A DNA stretch of 64,000 bases, from contig VZRS01002379.1 in NCBI GenBank assembly GCA_013398055.1, positions 1 to 64,000 of the forward strand, given 5' to 3'. This document shows, piece by piece, positions 45,156 to 57,238 of the stretch. The notes under the pieces are model-generated. The model did not search any database. It saw only the letters and a program-made list of their open reading frames with translations, and was not told where the DNA came from. Source of the DNA: Ifrita kowaldi (Eukaryota; Chordata; Aves; Passeriformes; Cinclosomatidae). Position 1 is the stretch's first letter; each line of letters opens with the position of its first letter. Both the position numbers and the translations under genes were made by a program.

Positions 45156-46100
45156 TGGTGTTACGTAGCTGCACAATAACCACTGCTTCAAACCCAGAAG
45201 CTGATAAACACCCTGGCAGCAATTCTGGTGAAAACAAAACCATTTAAAGTACAAACCTATCACAGACCCTTCATTAAAGAATAATCTCAAGCTCTTCTCC
45301 GCCCTCCATGTGTGTCCCCCATGAAGACTTTTCCGTGGGGTGATCCTGCCCCGCGGAATGCTCAGCAATCCCTCCGTGCTGGCTCTGCTCCAAAGCCATG
45401 ACTGCACCAAAGGGGCTCAGGCATATCCTACCAATGGAGCAGAAAATTGCTTCAAGGCTCGGGCAGCAACACCTTGGCGGGGCACAGGCTGTAATTAGCA
45501 ATAAAGCAGCACCCATGGCCAATGGGGCCATTGTGCCCCAGATCCCACTCTGCTCCTGGTGCCGAGGGGAAACGTGTGTGTGAGTGGGAATGAGAGCACA
45601 GAGGTGCTCCCCAGCCAGAGGGGAATGATGAATGTGCTGCAGTTGGCATAAAGTGGAACCTGTGCCAACATGGGGCCCTCCTGTTCCTTCCAGTCCCCCA
45701 CCTACGTTCTCCCAAACACCACATTATATTTTTAGCGTTTTTATTTTCTTGGAAAAATATATAAACTGCAGTTATAAAATGTGTTTAAACAAATGAAATG
45801 GAGCTAGCAGGTGTACAAAAACGGCCTAAAATGCTTCCCAGAGCTGCAGTTAAACAAAAAAAAAAGTAAACTTAAACGGTTCCATAGTGGAAAAAATAAT
45901 CTCTAGGTAGAGTATATAAATGTCTTTTTTTTTTTTTCACACTGCACACTCGGTTTCAGTTTTGATTCCTAAAAGCCACCTAGACTTGTTCTTGGGTTGG
46001 ATCATCGTGTCTCACCCACATTAAAGGGGAATTCTCCCGTTGTTAGCTGGGGGGGAATAATACACCAGAGGTGCCACTGTGGTAAATTCTGAGATCTTGC
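45156..46100. other. Non-coding unique sequence
   Basis: No gene is recognised. A T tract at about 45927-45939 followed by CACACTGCACACTCGGTTTCAG resembles a splice acceptor on the plus strand, but no open exon follows. Confidence 0.45.
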
Positions 46101-46270
46101 ACTCCCAGGATGGTTTGGGTTGGAAGGGACCTTAAATCCTATCTCATCCAACCCCTGCCATGGGCAGGGACACCTTCCTCTATCCCAAGCCCCATCCAGC
46201 CAGGCCTTGGACATTCCAGGGATCCAGGGGCAGCCACAGCTCCTCTGGGCAGCAGCACATCCCAGGGGAA
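46101..46270 (-). mobile_element. CR1: CR1 LINE fragment, 3' end
   Basis: CR1 3' end in minus orientation. On the plus strand it begins near ACTCCCAGGATGGTTTGGGT and continues GGAAGGGACCTTAAATCC, CCCCTGCCATGGGCAGGGAC, CCCATCCAGCCAGGCCTTGG and GATCCAGGGGCAGCCACAGC to TCTGGGCAGCAGCACATCCC. The terminal octamer region is degraded and the element is 5'-truncated. Confidence 0.93.
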
Positions 46271-47934
46271 GCTGATTTACAAATCTGTGGCTCTTTTCTG
46301 TTATTTTGTGTTTGTGCCATCTCCGTGATGAATCTGGAGAAGGCTTTGGTTCAGTTTGAAAAAGATTTGTATTAATTTTTGGTGGAATAAGGTTGCGTTT
46401 ACCAGCTTAATCTGAACTGAAGGACTGCTGGCAGTGCACTGAGAAATGCAAGTGTAGAGAGAGAGGTTTGTATTTGGATGTGTGGATATAGAGAGGATGT
46501 CAATCCAAAATAATTTATAATCAAAATACACCCCTGGCCAAGAGACAGGAGGCTGCACAAAGAAAGAAAATAATTCATTCTAAGTAGAGCTGGAAAGAGA
46601 GTTTTATATTGTGCTTGTGCTGCCTGGTTTGGTGGAAATCCGATAGGAAAAGGAGCTTAAAATTCAGTGGATTCTGGTTTCTCTTTGCCCCCGAAGGCCC
46701 AGAGGAGTCAATACCTTGAATTTTGGTGTCACCCATCACTATCTCCTCGTAAGAATTGCTGAGCACTTTTAGCACAGTGAGGGAGGGGTTGGGCTTTCAT
46801 TTGATGGGAAAAGTGACATTTTTATGGGCCTGGCTCTGAACTTTTTTCTCTACCTCCCCAAATTTTGGTGAACTTTTGGTTCTGTACCAGTCCTACAGCC
46901 GACTTTCCTTTCAGCAGTCAGGGCTAGCAAAATACATTATTTCTAAATGAAACAAGCCCTCATTTATTTCCAGGGGAAAGCAGTAAAATGTGGCACGTTG
47001 CTATTTCCAATCTTTCTGAAACACTTTGGTCCTCTGAGTAAAAATATTAATGCATAAATTTCATGCAAGATCAAAAGTTATTAAACCCCACTTTGCCATC
47101 GTTGTTCATTTGTTTTAGCCTAAAATATCCCCTTTAACTCTGACAGAAATGGTGCAGCATTTATTTTCAGGAATAAGTTTTTCAGTCATTCTATGAAATA
47201 TTAAATAAATATTGTTATCATTGCTACTGTTTGGACTAATGAAAACTTTTTAAACAAATACCAAATTTGAGCTGTGTACCTGAAAGGATATTCTGGATTA
47301 ATCCTGGCCCAAATGTTTGATTCAAATCCTCAATCCTGACTTTATTGAACCCCCACCATCACTCTGGTTTGTTAATTTAAGTGTGATTCTCCTGCTTCGC
47401 TCAGTACTCTGATGAATTCATCTGCAATGCTGACAAATCCATACAGATGGATTATTCCCACTTGTGTGTCCAATTTTCTTTTAATGGGTCATTTTCCTCT
47501 GAATGGGTAATTCATTCCACCCCTGCTCTGCACAACTAGACCTGGTTTAAATCTCCTCTCCACTGCAGTGTGACATAAATTGTGTGAGTTGGGGGGGAGT
47601 CATTTAGAAACTGAAGAGGGAAAGAAATGGAAAAAAAGGAGGGATGGTTCCCCTGTCTGACATACAAAGGTTCTGGCTGCAGAGTGAGGCAAAGACAATT
47701 TAAATTAAAACATTTTTGAAGGCAGAGAGCCGTTGAAAAAGGTTTGGAGATGTCTCCTCGTCTTGTGTAACTTTATCAGCATCATCCCAGCTTCTCCAGG
47801 CTTCTCGGTATCCTCGTCTCTGAAGAGAATTACAAACCCAACCAGCAGGAATTGCTTCTGAAAGTCTGAAAGCAATCCAGATTTATGTTCTAACAGCACT
47901 GGACATGGGGGAAATGTGTTTTAACTCCTGATCC
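46271..47934. other. Non-coding unique sequence, AT-rich
   Basis: AT-rich unique sequence with only short open frames (85 codons or fewer) and no repeat. No feature is recognised. Confidence 0.5.
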
Positions 47935-48407
47935 ATGTGAAGTTTAACATCTGAAGTTTAACGTGTGAAGTTCAATGCGTGAAGATTAACATGTAAAGTT
48001 TAATGTGAAGTTTAACATGTGAAGTTCAAGGTGTGAATTTTAACATGTGAAGTTTAATATGTAAAGTTTAACACGTGAAATTTAACTTGTGAAGTTTAAC
48101 ACATGAAGTTTAAGGTGAAGTTTAACATCTGAAGTTTAATGGGTGAAGTTTAACTTGAAGTTTAACATCTAAGGTGTAACACATGAAGTTTAACACGTGA
48201 AATTTAATGGGTGAAGTTTAACACATGAAGTTTAACATGTGAAGTGTTACGTGGGAAGTTTAACATGCAAAATTTACCGTGTGAGGCTTAACATGGCAAG
48301 TTTAATGTGTGAAATTTAACATGTGAAGTTTAACATGTCAGATTTAATATGCGAAGTTTAACATGTGAAGTTTAAAACATGAAGTCTAACACAGGAATTT
48401 TAACATG
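47935..48407. repeat. 14-bp minisatellite, about 34 units
   Basis: A long array of a 14-bp unit with consensus GTGAAGTTTAACAT. Units vary by substitution (AAGTTTAATG, AAATTTAACT, AAGTTCAAGG) and a few are shortened (GTGAAGTTTAAC directly followed by GAAG). The total of about 473 bp is close to 34 units. There are no spacers of constant length, so it is a simple minisatellite and not a clustered-repeat system. The sharp edges and moderate divergence suggest repeated slippage. Confidence 0.96.
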
Positions 48408-51400
48408 GCTGGCAGGGAGGCTGCTCAGAGCTCTCCGTACTCGAGCCTGTCCGTGTGCACAGACAAGTGAAATCTTTTCAAACAAACAGGCTGGAAATTC
48501 TTGGCTTCTCCAGGAACCGGCCTTATTTCCAGCAGATCGTGGTTTGGATTCCCATCCTGCCCTTGGCATTCCAGTTTTCCCCCTGCTTGCCACAGCTAGA
48601 TTCTGTTTGCTGTTTCTGGACTGAGACGCTGAACAAGATCCCGGTGCCTCAGGTAGGCGATGTTTTACCGTGCAGGAAGAAATCCCTGTCTGAAGTCAGG
48701 GAATGGAACCTCCTGGTTAACGACTGGCAGACCTACAGGAAAGGGATTGAGCTGCCGTCAGTAGGTAACTTATTAATGGCTGGTGTTTAATTTCTTAGGG
48801 TAGAACATAAGAATCTGGTGGTCCTCACATGAGCGGTGTAAGTACAGAAAGGGCTGTGTAGAAAGGTAGCGCCGTTTCCTTCCAGCCACCATTAAGGGCC
48901 TCGCAGATCTGCCAGAAAAGGGAAAATTAACCTTCTGTGGAAATCCAGCAGAAGGCCTTTTCCCCTTTAAATCATTACAGCAGAACTTAATGATGCATCA
49001 GTGAGCGGAGTGTGTTCAGGCCAGATGCACACGGGGTTCTTGGATGGCTGCTCCGCAGACACTGAAGCTCCACATTTCCTCCTTAGACTTCCCAGACATA
49101 TTGGAGGTGTAGTCACTGCGTTTCCCTGGATTTCTGAGCTGGTGAAGCTTAGAGGCTGTTGGGATCAGGGATAATATCTGCTGCTGAGCTTAGCTCTGCT
49201 CTACCCGGCCTGTGCCAGCTCCTCTGTGCGTGGCTGGGAGAAAAACCAGCACCAAGGAGAGAAGGAAGAGTCAGAGGCAACTGAAGTGTGGCTGACAAAA
49301 CCTCAGCGAGGCATAAATGAAAGGGTTGTGATTATGCTCAAAAAGAGAGTGACCAAAAAAAAAAGAGAGAGAAATCCTTTATTTTCTAAGACCACTTTAA
49401 ATGCAAAGACTCATCCAGAGCCAACAGATGCATGGAAAGTGAATTTTCATTGGCTGGAGACCAAATTAGGGACAATGCCGTACATGAAACTTGCTCGTTT
49501 GACCAATGTTATGCTTCATTTTCATCAGCGCTGTCCATGGAATATTAGATATTCCAGCAGTTATTTAATAAGGCCAAGGCACACAAGGAGCCCTTTAAGG
49601 TAAAAAGTAAAATAATCTCTATTTTCTCTTCAGGAGGTTTTGGCAAATGGGAAAAGATGGAGGAGAGGGAATAAAAAGTGTATGTGAAACAAAAGTTTTA
49701 ACAGTCTGTCTAACCAATTGGTATAATTAAGTTTTACTTCAGCCCTCAGGAAACCCCAGGGAAGTTTGTGGCATCCCAGTTCATGTGCATATTAAGTAGG
49801 GGATCATGTAACCTTCATGCAAAGCTGGAAAGGGCTGGATTTTGAGGAGTTATGGCCCTCATTTGGAGCCGTGTCAGTCTGAAGCAGCAGTGTTCATCCA
49901 GGACTGTATTGGGTTGCACAAAGCTGGGTTTGGATTCACCAGAGCTCTCCAGATTAGAAAGGGAGGTGGTGGAAACGTAGGGAAGAACATGAGCTAAGCC
50001 AAAGGGGTGGAAACCCTGCCCAGACATCCCTCAGAACCAGCCAGCAGTGGGATTTCACCAGGGAACCCTCAGGGAAGTCTGTGAAATGCTGGGAGAGGGT
50101 GAGCAATGTTCTCCCGTTGTCCCACACAAACCCATTCCCGTTTCCCTCCCTTCTGACTGGTGCAAGATACAGAAGATCTTTCATCACCTTGAGTAGGTAC
50201 CAGAGGTGCTGGAATTAGGTCCCACTTCATCCCCCAAGCCACTGTTGCCATTTACATCCCCAAAAGGAGGCGGATGCACAAGGAGGGCACGGGACCCTCA
50301 GGATTTGCTCAGGGGGTGCTGAGTGGGGTCAAGCACACTCTGCCTTGTGACCGTGTGGGAGCTGTGCTGGAGGAAATCAGGACAATGAGGAGTAATTCCT
50401 GCAGATTGTCCTTAATGGTGTCTCCCAGTGAAAAAGTGGGAATGGGAGTAACCTCTCCAACAAGGGCAGCTTTGTCCCCTCAGCGGCTTGGTTGGCAAAG
50501 CAGCAATTTCAGCTTCTCCTAAACATTCTCATCTGCCCAATGTACCCAAACCTGCTCGCCCTCACCCTTAATCCTTAGGTTTCCTACAACATAGGAGCCA
50601 TTCTCAGATCTTCACCCAGCCCTTCTTTAATACTTAAAACTCTCAGTTTACACGGACATTATGTCTTCCATTCAATACCTGGGTAAATCCTCAGCTGCTG
50701 AAATCAGCCCTGTTCCATGGGATAAAATTCACATTGGGGGTTTTTCCAGATTAAAAAAAAAAAAAAGAAGTGTTTTCATTCTAAATGACGAAGAAAACAT
50801 GAGAAGATTTTGCGTACAAAGTGATTCATTGCAACTTTTGTGGGGTCCCTGAGAAGATCCCAACCATGCTGTCTCCTGGTGTAGGAAGGGAAGGAAGGAA
50901 GAAGGAGGAAAGAGACTCATTTTAAAACATCAACCACTAACGAGATCCGAAGTCACAGCTTCCAACCCTTACCTCCTTTTCCCTTCTTCAGCCCTCACTC
51001 CTCCAGCAGTCCCAAATATGATACAGCACTTTAGGACACAAACATTCCTATGGCGTTTCAGGAGTGCTGAGGTGGGAGAGATTGATTTACCAAGGCCTTA
51101 CAGCCAGGGGGGCTTTTTTAGCCCCCCAAACAATGCTGTTATAGAACATGTCCTCACAAAATATTCAACCCTTGCACATTTCCATTTTGGGCTTGCAACC
51201 AGGTGTGTCTGAGCTCTTTGCAGCAGAGTTTTTACCCAGCGTGGTTCCTGGAATTAAAATGCAGCTTTATCCCCGGGTGTTTTCTCCAGCAGCCTCAGTT
51301 CCTGGACAAGCAGTTCTTGCCTTGCACGTAGGTCACCTCCATGCTGGAAAAAACCTGCAAATAGCTCACCTCACGTCCTCCAAAACACACAGGCATCTTC

Positions 51401-52340
51401 CCTGCGATGTTTCTCTTGGATTTCTTGGCTTGGCTGTCTCAGATGTTGGGGATGTGCAGACTGTGTTACCTGTGCTCCAGCTAGTTTGACAAAGCAGTGG
51501 GAGCGGAAGGATTAAGGTTGTGGCACCCTCTGAGCTCAATTGCGTGGGATCCCAACCAACAAAACCAGGAGCAAAGAGGACGTTTAGGTCAGACCCCCCA
51601 CACCTCAGTGCTCTGGCCTGGAGCAGTGGGTGCAGCCCAAGGCCACGGTGGTTGTTCCCTCAGCTCAGGTGGCAGCAGCGCATTCCTGCACTGGGAACAT
51701 CCCGGGCTCGCTCTCACAGGTGACTTTCTGCTACAGCAGCACTTTCCCAGCTGCTCAGTGGGAAAAATGGAGCATTTTATAAATTAGCTGCTCTGGAAGA
51801 AGCTGTTCGAGCTGCTCTGCGGGGGCTCCCGTGGAGAGGGGGAGGCACCTGCCGGGAGGGCTGGGCTTGGTGGGATCTTGGCTCTTGGAAGGCTTTTGGA
51901 CGGGATGGTTCCTGGACTCCCCTCCAAGCCCTATCCTGCAGCACCCTGACCATCTGTATTTTCACCCCCATGGCACCCAAAGTTTGTCTTTAATTCTTTC
52001 CCGAGCCATCAGTGTGCTTATCCCTGCTAAGGAACAGGGAATTCCAGCCCGTGCCGAGCACTGAACCACCCCGCTAATCAGAGAAGGGTTAAAAACACGA
52101 TTGGTGGGCACAGCCCCCCCTGTTTTCTGCAAGGTTGGTTGGAATTGTGACTCGAGACTGACAGCTTGCCTGAGTGTTTGTGGTTCAGCTCGAAACCACA
52201 AGAGCCAGAAGCACATGGTTTAGATTCTGTGTCTCTCTCCAGCTAACACGAACCAGTTGTTCCAGAAGCTTGGCTATCTCTTGGAGAAGAGTTTTGCACC
52301 AGGATCAGCCTTGATTCACCCCAGACGGCCCTTCGGAAAC
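48408..52340. other. Unique sequence with candidate regulatory segments
   Basis: No gene is recognised. The stretch at about 48860-49200 is unique and contains an imperfect hairpin (separate entry). A 125-codon frame at 49226-49603 is Lys/Arg-rich at its start and unrecognised. The AT-moderate segment at about 49430-49600 could equally be non-coding regulatory DNA. GTAGG-type donor-like words occur (GCCTCAGGTAGGCG near 48646), but no exon could be assembled. Confidence 0.45.
48916..48969. other. Imperfect hairpin
   Basis: The segment can fold into a hairpin. CCTTCTG-TGG (48931-48940) pairs with CCA-G-CAGAAGG (48945-48955) around a four-base AAAT loop. After an unpaired TTAA/CC stretch, AAAGGG-AAAA (48917-48926) pairs with TTTTCCCCTTT (48958-48968). 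This gives about 20 base pairs with bulges. It is shorter than most pre-microRNAs. An RNA function is speculative. Confidence 0.45.
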
Positions 52341-52508
52341 CCAAAGCAAAAAGAAAAAAAAAAAAAAACTAAAAGGAAAAGTTTCCTAAACAAAGCCTCA
52401 CATTTACTTTTTCTTGTTTATTTTTGCAGCTTGTAAAGGAGCTACTAATATCCTGGTTGTAAAAAGAAAAAAAAAAGGGAAAAAAAGGAGAAAAAAAAAA
52501 AGAAAATT
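52341..52508. repeat. A-rich low-complexity region
   Basis: Several poly-A runs (52353-52368, 52467-52476, 52490-52500) are interspersed with AAAGG and AAAAGAAA words. Unique sequence of about 80 bp (about 52385-52460) separates the first cluster from the second. Confidence 0.9.
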
Positions 52509-54208
52509 TGAAATGCCAATCAAAAGCAGCACCAAATTAGGGAGTGTTTACTTCAAAACTACGTTTTTTGTTGCCTTTTTTTAAGGCAAATTCCTGTAAT
52601 GTAGTAATGTCAGGGAGGGCATGGAAAGAAGAGACTTAATTGACTCAAAAGATGTATTTAGACCAATCTTTTCAGATTTGGGTGGGTAAAATGAGACACG
52701 GAGTAAGGCTAAGGTTCAGTCAATGAGCTTGCACACAGAAAGCAGTAAATGCACACCTAACACTGAGCTTAATTCCACTGTCATAGAGAACCATAAGCTT
52801 AATTATTGCTTCTAAGCAACAGCAGGAAGGATGAAAATTAAAACACACAAGGAGCAATGCCCAGCTGTGGGCAACTCCTTTACACACCAGGTGAAGGAAT
52901 CATTACCCAGCTCATGTGGGAGTGGGAATCAAGGGGTTAGTATTTAAAAATCCGGGTTTCTTGTCCACTCAGTGATTATCTGCCCTGTGCTGCTTGTCCC
53001 TGAGCACAGATTTATCACGTTCTCTCTGCATTTCTCACGCCCTGGCTGAGAGGAGCTGGCGATGCCCGGAAGGTGGGACTTGTCACAGCGAGGTGTTACA
53101 TGTGCAAGAACTGGGCAGAAGAGCAGCCCTTGCAGCTGGAGAGGGAGCAGAGCATGGATTGAAGTCCCTGCCTTTCCTACATCAGCAGGGCAGAATAAAA
53201 CCGTGCACATCTCGGGTGTGCAAGAGGCTGATTTGCTCTGATAATGTTTGTTATCCACTCAAGCGAGGCAACATCCTGCAGGCCCTCTGAGAAGCAAAAG
53301 AGCAGTAATTCGATAAATTATTGTGGTGAGGAAAGAAACCCAGTGCTCAGCTACCCCGAATCACAGGTATTAGGGCTGAAATGAATTCTCCTTTAACAAT
53401 TTCCCCTCACCCAGCCCCCGGGATTATTTGTTTTATCTTTCTCCTCCTTGATATAAAACTGGTTTCGAGCTATTGCATTACAATACCTTCCATCCTAGGA
53501 GGTGAGGAGCTTGGAAGAGAGAAAGAATCCTTCTCTGCCCTGTCTCTCTATCTCCTACTTAGGAATAAGTGACCATAAAATCTGTGGATGTGTGAAACCA
53601 CAATATATTCCCCTGTTCTGCCATTAAAAGCCACTCACGACACGAAGGTGAATCAGAGGGAGGAGCGTGTGATTATACACCAGGAGTTTGCTTCCAAGAA
53701 CAGATTACATTTCTGGGAATTCCAAATACCATATATTTTATTTTAGTATTATGGGAATTTTCAAGAGGCTTCTAACGTTACTGCTCTTTAAGCCGCTCTA
53801 TAATCACGGGATAATTTTTATTAACAAAAAGACTTTATACCTTGAGAGCCACGCAGGGGCCGGGGCAGGGCTGATGGGGTGAGCAGGAGGCTCTGAGGGC
53901 TGAGATGCTCTGGAGGTGCATCAGAACTGCCCTGGCAGGTTTAAACCTGGCTGGAAATGCAGGTTTAAGGTGGATGTCTGTTGTTTGAGCTATTTGCTGG
54001 GCACAGGAGTGGGGCTACACTGAGTCATTCACCACATGCACACTTGGGGACCCTCCCTCTTTTCTACGTCCCTCGTGTTTCTTCAGACCTCCAGAGGTTT
54101 TCACCTCTTCACTTTAATGGTCACGTTTGTGAAAGACAGGCCTGAAATAATGAGGCTTTGCTCCTGTGGTAAAATGGTTTGAATTGAAAACTAATGGTAA
54201 AAGCAAGG
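52509..54208. other. Non-coding unique sequence
   Basis: No gene is recognised. The open frames are 104 codons or fewer without domains, and no repeat is seen. Confidence 0.5.
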
Positions 54209-54458
54209 TTTTAAACTGGCAGAGGGTAGAGTTAGGTTAGATTTAGGAAGAAATCCTTTACTCAGAAGGTGGGGAGGCCCTGGCACGGGGTGCCCAGAGA
54301 ATTTTTGGAATCCCTGTCCCTGGAAGTGCCCAAGGCCAGGTTGGATGGGGCTTGGAGCAGCCTGGGACAGTGGGAGGTGTCCCTGCCCATGGCAGGGGTG
54401 GCACTGGATGGGCTTTAAGGTCCTTCCAACCCGAACCATGCTGGGATTCATCCTGTGA
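54209..54458 (+). mobile_element. CR1: CR1 LINE fragment, 3' end
   Basis: CR1 3' end in plus orientation, about 250 bp. It begins TTTTAAACTGGCAGAGGGTA and continues TTAGGAAGAAATCCTTTACT, GGCCCTGGCACGGGGTGCCC, CCAAGGCCAGGTTGGATGGG and CTGCCCATGGCAGGGGTGGC, ending CCTTCCAACCCGAACCATGC and a degraded tail. It is 5'-truncated, and its left end reaches further into the consensus than several other copies here. Confidence 0.95.
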
Positions 54459-54939
54459 AATGCCACGAGGAGGAGCTGGGAAGAGGAAATGCTCCAAGCT
54501 CTTGATCCCTACAAAATGATCAACACTGGAATGCTGGGAGCAGGATGATCACTGTTCCTGCCTCAGTGTGCACCGGGCTGTGTGGGAGAGCCTGGGCCAT
54601 GTGTGCACAGGGAAAGGAGCAGTGCCAGGAACAGGGAGAGCCCTGTAGGAAGAGGGAACCCTCACGTTACAGAAGCGTTCACCCGACGCCGAGCGAGGAG
54701 TTGGACGGTAGCATCGGGAATGTCTTGCCCAATTTGCTTTTATATCTGTTTATTTTATTTTGTGGGGGCTTGTTAGTCCTGCCCATTGTGAGCGCTCGGG
54801 GTGCCTTTGGTTACAGCGGGTTTCGTTTCAGGGATCGATCCAAATCTGCTGAAAAGGGAAAGTGTGTCCCTGACAAACGCCGTGAGCCGGAGCCATAAAT
54901 AACCCACGGCACAGCCACACCAGAGACACCTTGGCAAGG
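54459..54939. other. Non-coding unique sequence
   Basis: Unique sequence between two CR1 copies of opposite orientation. A 117-codon frame (54545-54898) shows one hydrophobic stretch but no recognisable domain. It is read as chance. Confidence 0.45.
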
Positions 54940-55215
54940 CTCACAGAATACCCTGAGCTGGAAGGGACCCACCAGGATCGAGTCCAACACCCCAACAATC
55001 CCACCCTGGGCATCCCTGGCAGCGCTGCCCAAACCCTCCTGGAGCTCTGGCAGCCTCGGGGCTGTGCCCATTCCCTGGGGAGCCTGGGCAGTGCCCAGCA
55101 CCCTCGGGGGGAAGAACCTTTCCCTAAAATCCATCCCAACCCCCCTGACACAGCTGCAGCATTCCCCGGGTCCTGTCCCCGTCACAGGGAGAAGAAGATG
55201 GGTTTGATCAGGAGG
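54940..55215 (-). mobile_element. CR1: CR1 LINE fragment, GAGCTGGAAGGGACCC type
   Basis: CR1 3' end in minus orientation, of another subfamily. On the plus strand it reads CACAGAATACCCTGAGCTGG, AAGGGACCCACCAGGATCGA, CACCCCAACAATCCCACCCT, CCTCCTGGAGCTCTGGCAGC, GGGGAAGAACCTTTCCCTAA, CCCCCTGACACAGCTGCAGC and GGGAGAAGAAGATGGG. It is relatively well preserved and lacks the ACACAGGACACC-type block between ATCGAGTCCAACACC and the following CCAACAATCC. Confidence 0.93.
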
Positions 55216-56207
55216 TTGGTTCTGTCTTGAAGAAAAGCGAAAATCCCTCTCCAGAGGCAGAATTTCCCTTCCTTGGAGTCCCACAGAATGAGAGGTTTCC
55301 CTCCACCCTTGATTATTTTGCTTCAGATTTACAGAACATCAAAACACACCAAGAACCTTCCACCATGAAAGGGTTTTTTAAAGCAAAAGCAATGAAATTG
55401 GTTAACTCTTAATTCTGTTTCCATTTAGGGTGCTTTGTTTGCAAATGTGGCTTCCAGGGTCTGGGATTGTCAGGCTCCTTCTGATGCCTGATATTATGAC
55501 AAGTTACTTCTCCCGTTTTTTCTATTGGGACAAATGATGTTTATGGAAACACAGAAGGGAGGGAACGATAACTTCAGGTTTAGGTTTTACTTTCCTATAA
55601 ATAAAACCATCTGAACTGCGTCTTGTTTGGGAACAGAATGATTTTCTGGAATCAAAATAATAATAATAATAAATCAGGGTGATATTTCACCAAAATCAAA
55701 TTGAAACAAAACAATATTAAATTAATAATATTAAATAATACCACTTTTGCCAGAATGGGAAACTTTTACTCTTAAAATGCTGAAATACCTCAGTGTTAGA
55801 GCTCTCAAGAGAGCACAGAATTTTCCCTAATTTTAGTGGAAGTGTGACAACCTCCCGTGGGTAAGGATAAGGAGCCTGGTCTGGGATTTAGGACATTTTC
55901 TCATATGAATACAATTAATTCACTGCTTTGTGCAGTCAAGGGGTGCCTAACAGAAACAAAAACCCAATAATTATTTACAAACCCTCTAATCTTGGTTTGG
56001 CCTTGCTGATCCCGAATGCGGAGCAGCTTTTTACACCTGGGATTGGGAATTGCAGCCGTGGTTGGGAAGGGGCTGGAATACGGGTGGGAGGGGACACAGC
56101 TGTGGGAGGGACATGGCACGAGAGGGTCCTGCCCCAGCTGAGGAGAAAACAGAGCACGAAGCCAGAGCCAGGGAGAATTTTTTACCTGACTGCTGCCCTC
56201 GTTCGTA
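55216..56207. other. Non-coding unique sequence
   Basis: AT-rich unique sequence with a short AAT microsatellite at about 55657-55672 and AATATTAAATTAATAATATT-type words at about 55712-55740. No gene is recognised. Confidence 0.5.
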
Positions 56208-56314
56208 GAGAATCACAGAGTCATTAAGGTTGGAAAAGACTTCCAAGATCGTCAAGTCCAAGCTTTGACTGAATCCCAACGTTCTCACTGAACCCTATCA
56301 GATCTTCTCCAGGT
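56208..56314 (-). mobile_element. CR1: CR1 LINE fragment, GGTTGGAAAAGAC type
   Basis: CR1 3' end in minus orientation. On the plus strand it reads AGAATCACAGAGTCATTAAG, GTTGGAAAAGACTTCCAAGA, TCGTCAAGTCCAAGCTTTGA and GTTCTCACTGAACCC. This is the GGTTGGAAAAGAC subfamily, like the copy at 15748. It stops about 10 bp before a second CR1 tail in the opposite orientation. Confidence 0.88.
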
Positions 56315-56322
56315 TAAGGCAC

Positions 56323-56391
56323 ATGGGGTTGGACTGGAGCACCTCTAAAAGTCCCCTCCACCCCAAACCACTCAATGATTCCATGATTCCG
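56323..56391 (+). mobile_element. CR1: CR1 LINE tail, short
   Basis: Only the last 70 bp of a CR1 in plus orientation: GGGGTTGGACTGGAGCACCT, AAAAGTCCCCTCCACCCCAA and CCACTCAATGATTCCATGAT with the octamer tail. With the minus-strand copy on its left it forms an inverted pair whose truncated 5' ends face each other. Confidence 0.88.
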
Positions 56392-57175
56392 CTCTTCACA
56401 TCCCTGCAGGCATCTGGCTGTCCCTCGTGTCACGTATTTCCCTTTGTGACAAGACACGTTGTGGAGTCCAGCCTGGAATGTGATGGAACTTCATCCCTAC
56501 CCATCACCAATGGAATATTTTCTTTCAGAATTACACGGGGCTTGCAGGAAAGGGCATCTCCATCAAATACAAATCAGCAGCAGCAAAGCCATGAAGAGCC
56601 AAGGTGGAGCTTTGGGGTTGTGCAGGAGCTCCAGGGCCGTGGACATTGTTCCCTTTATGGGGGTGCCCAAACACCAGGGAGGGTTCCAGGGCTGTCACCG
56701 ACCTCACCCAGCCCAGACACACGCTGGAGTCCAGCTGACAGCTGACTGGAATCCTGAGGTTTTACTGGCCCACAGCCAGTTTGAAACCCACTCGAGCCAC
56801 CCCGGCATTTTATAACATTGTAAAGACTTTATTGTTTAAAACATTTCAAAAATTCTCCACACAACCTGGCGGCCTCCCAAAACCGTCTTAAATGAGCCAA
56901 AACTACCAGCAGCCACCCACCTTCCTGTCCATTATCCTCTGATTAATGACATTCCACCACCAGGGTCCGGCATTCGGGATCTCCCTGCTGCAGGACCTCT
57001 GTGTGAAGGTGATCCCTGGGACCTGCAAAGTGTCTGTGGGGTTTGCAGCCGTGTTTTAGCTGGGGTTGCCTCTTTGGCATGGGGGGACCGTGCAGGAGGA
57101 GGCTCTAGGGGGTGCAGCAGCTTGTACAACCTTCGTTGGACGTGGCAAAGCAGGAGAAATCAAATCACATGGAGG
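56392..57175. other. Non-coding unique sequence
   Basis: No gene is recognised. The 140- and 118-codon overlapping frames at 56323-56815 start inside or beside CR1 sequence and have no domain. Confidence 0.45.
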
Positions 57176-57238
57176 TTTCTGGATCGTTTCTATTTCTGGA
57201 TCGTTTCTGGGTTTGGATCATTTCTGTTTCTGGATCCC
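57176..57238. repeat. Short degenerate tandem repeat, TTTCTGGATCGTTTCT
   Basis: Four imperfect copies of a 16-18 bp unit resembling TTTCTGGATCGTTTCTRT. The last two copies are diverged (GTTTGGATCATTTCTG, TTTCTGGATCCCTG). Confidence 0.85.

Noticed and set aside
47935..48407. CRISPR-like array
   Set aside because: The 14-bp units are directly adjacent with no spacers, and the context is a vertebrate genome. It is a minisatellite.
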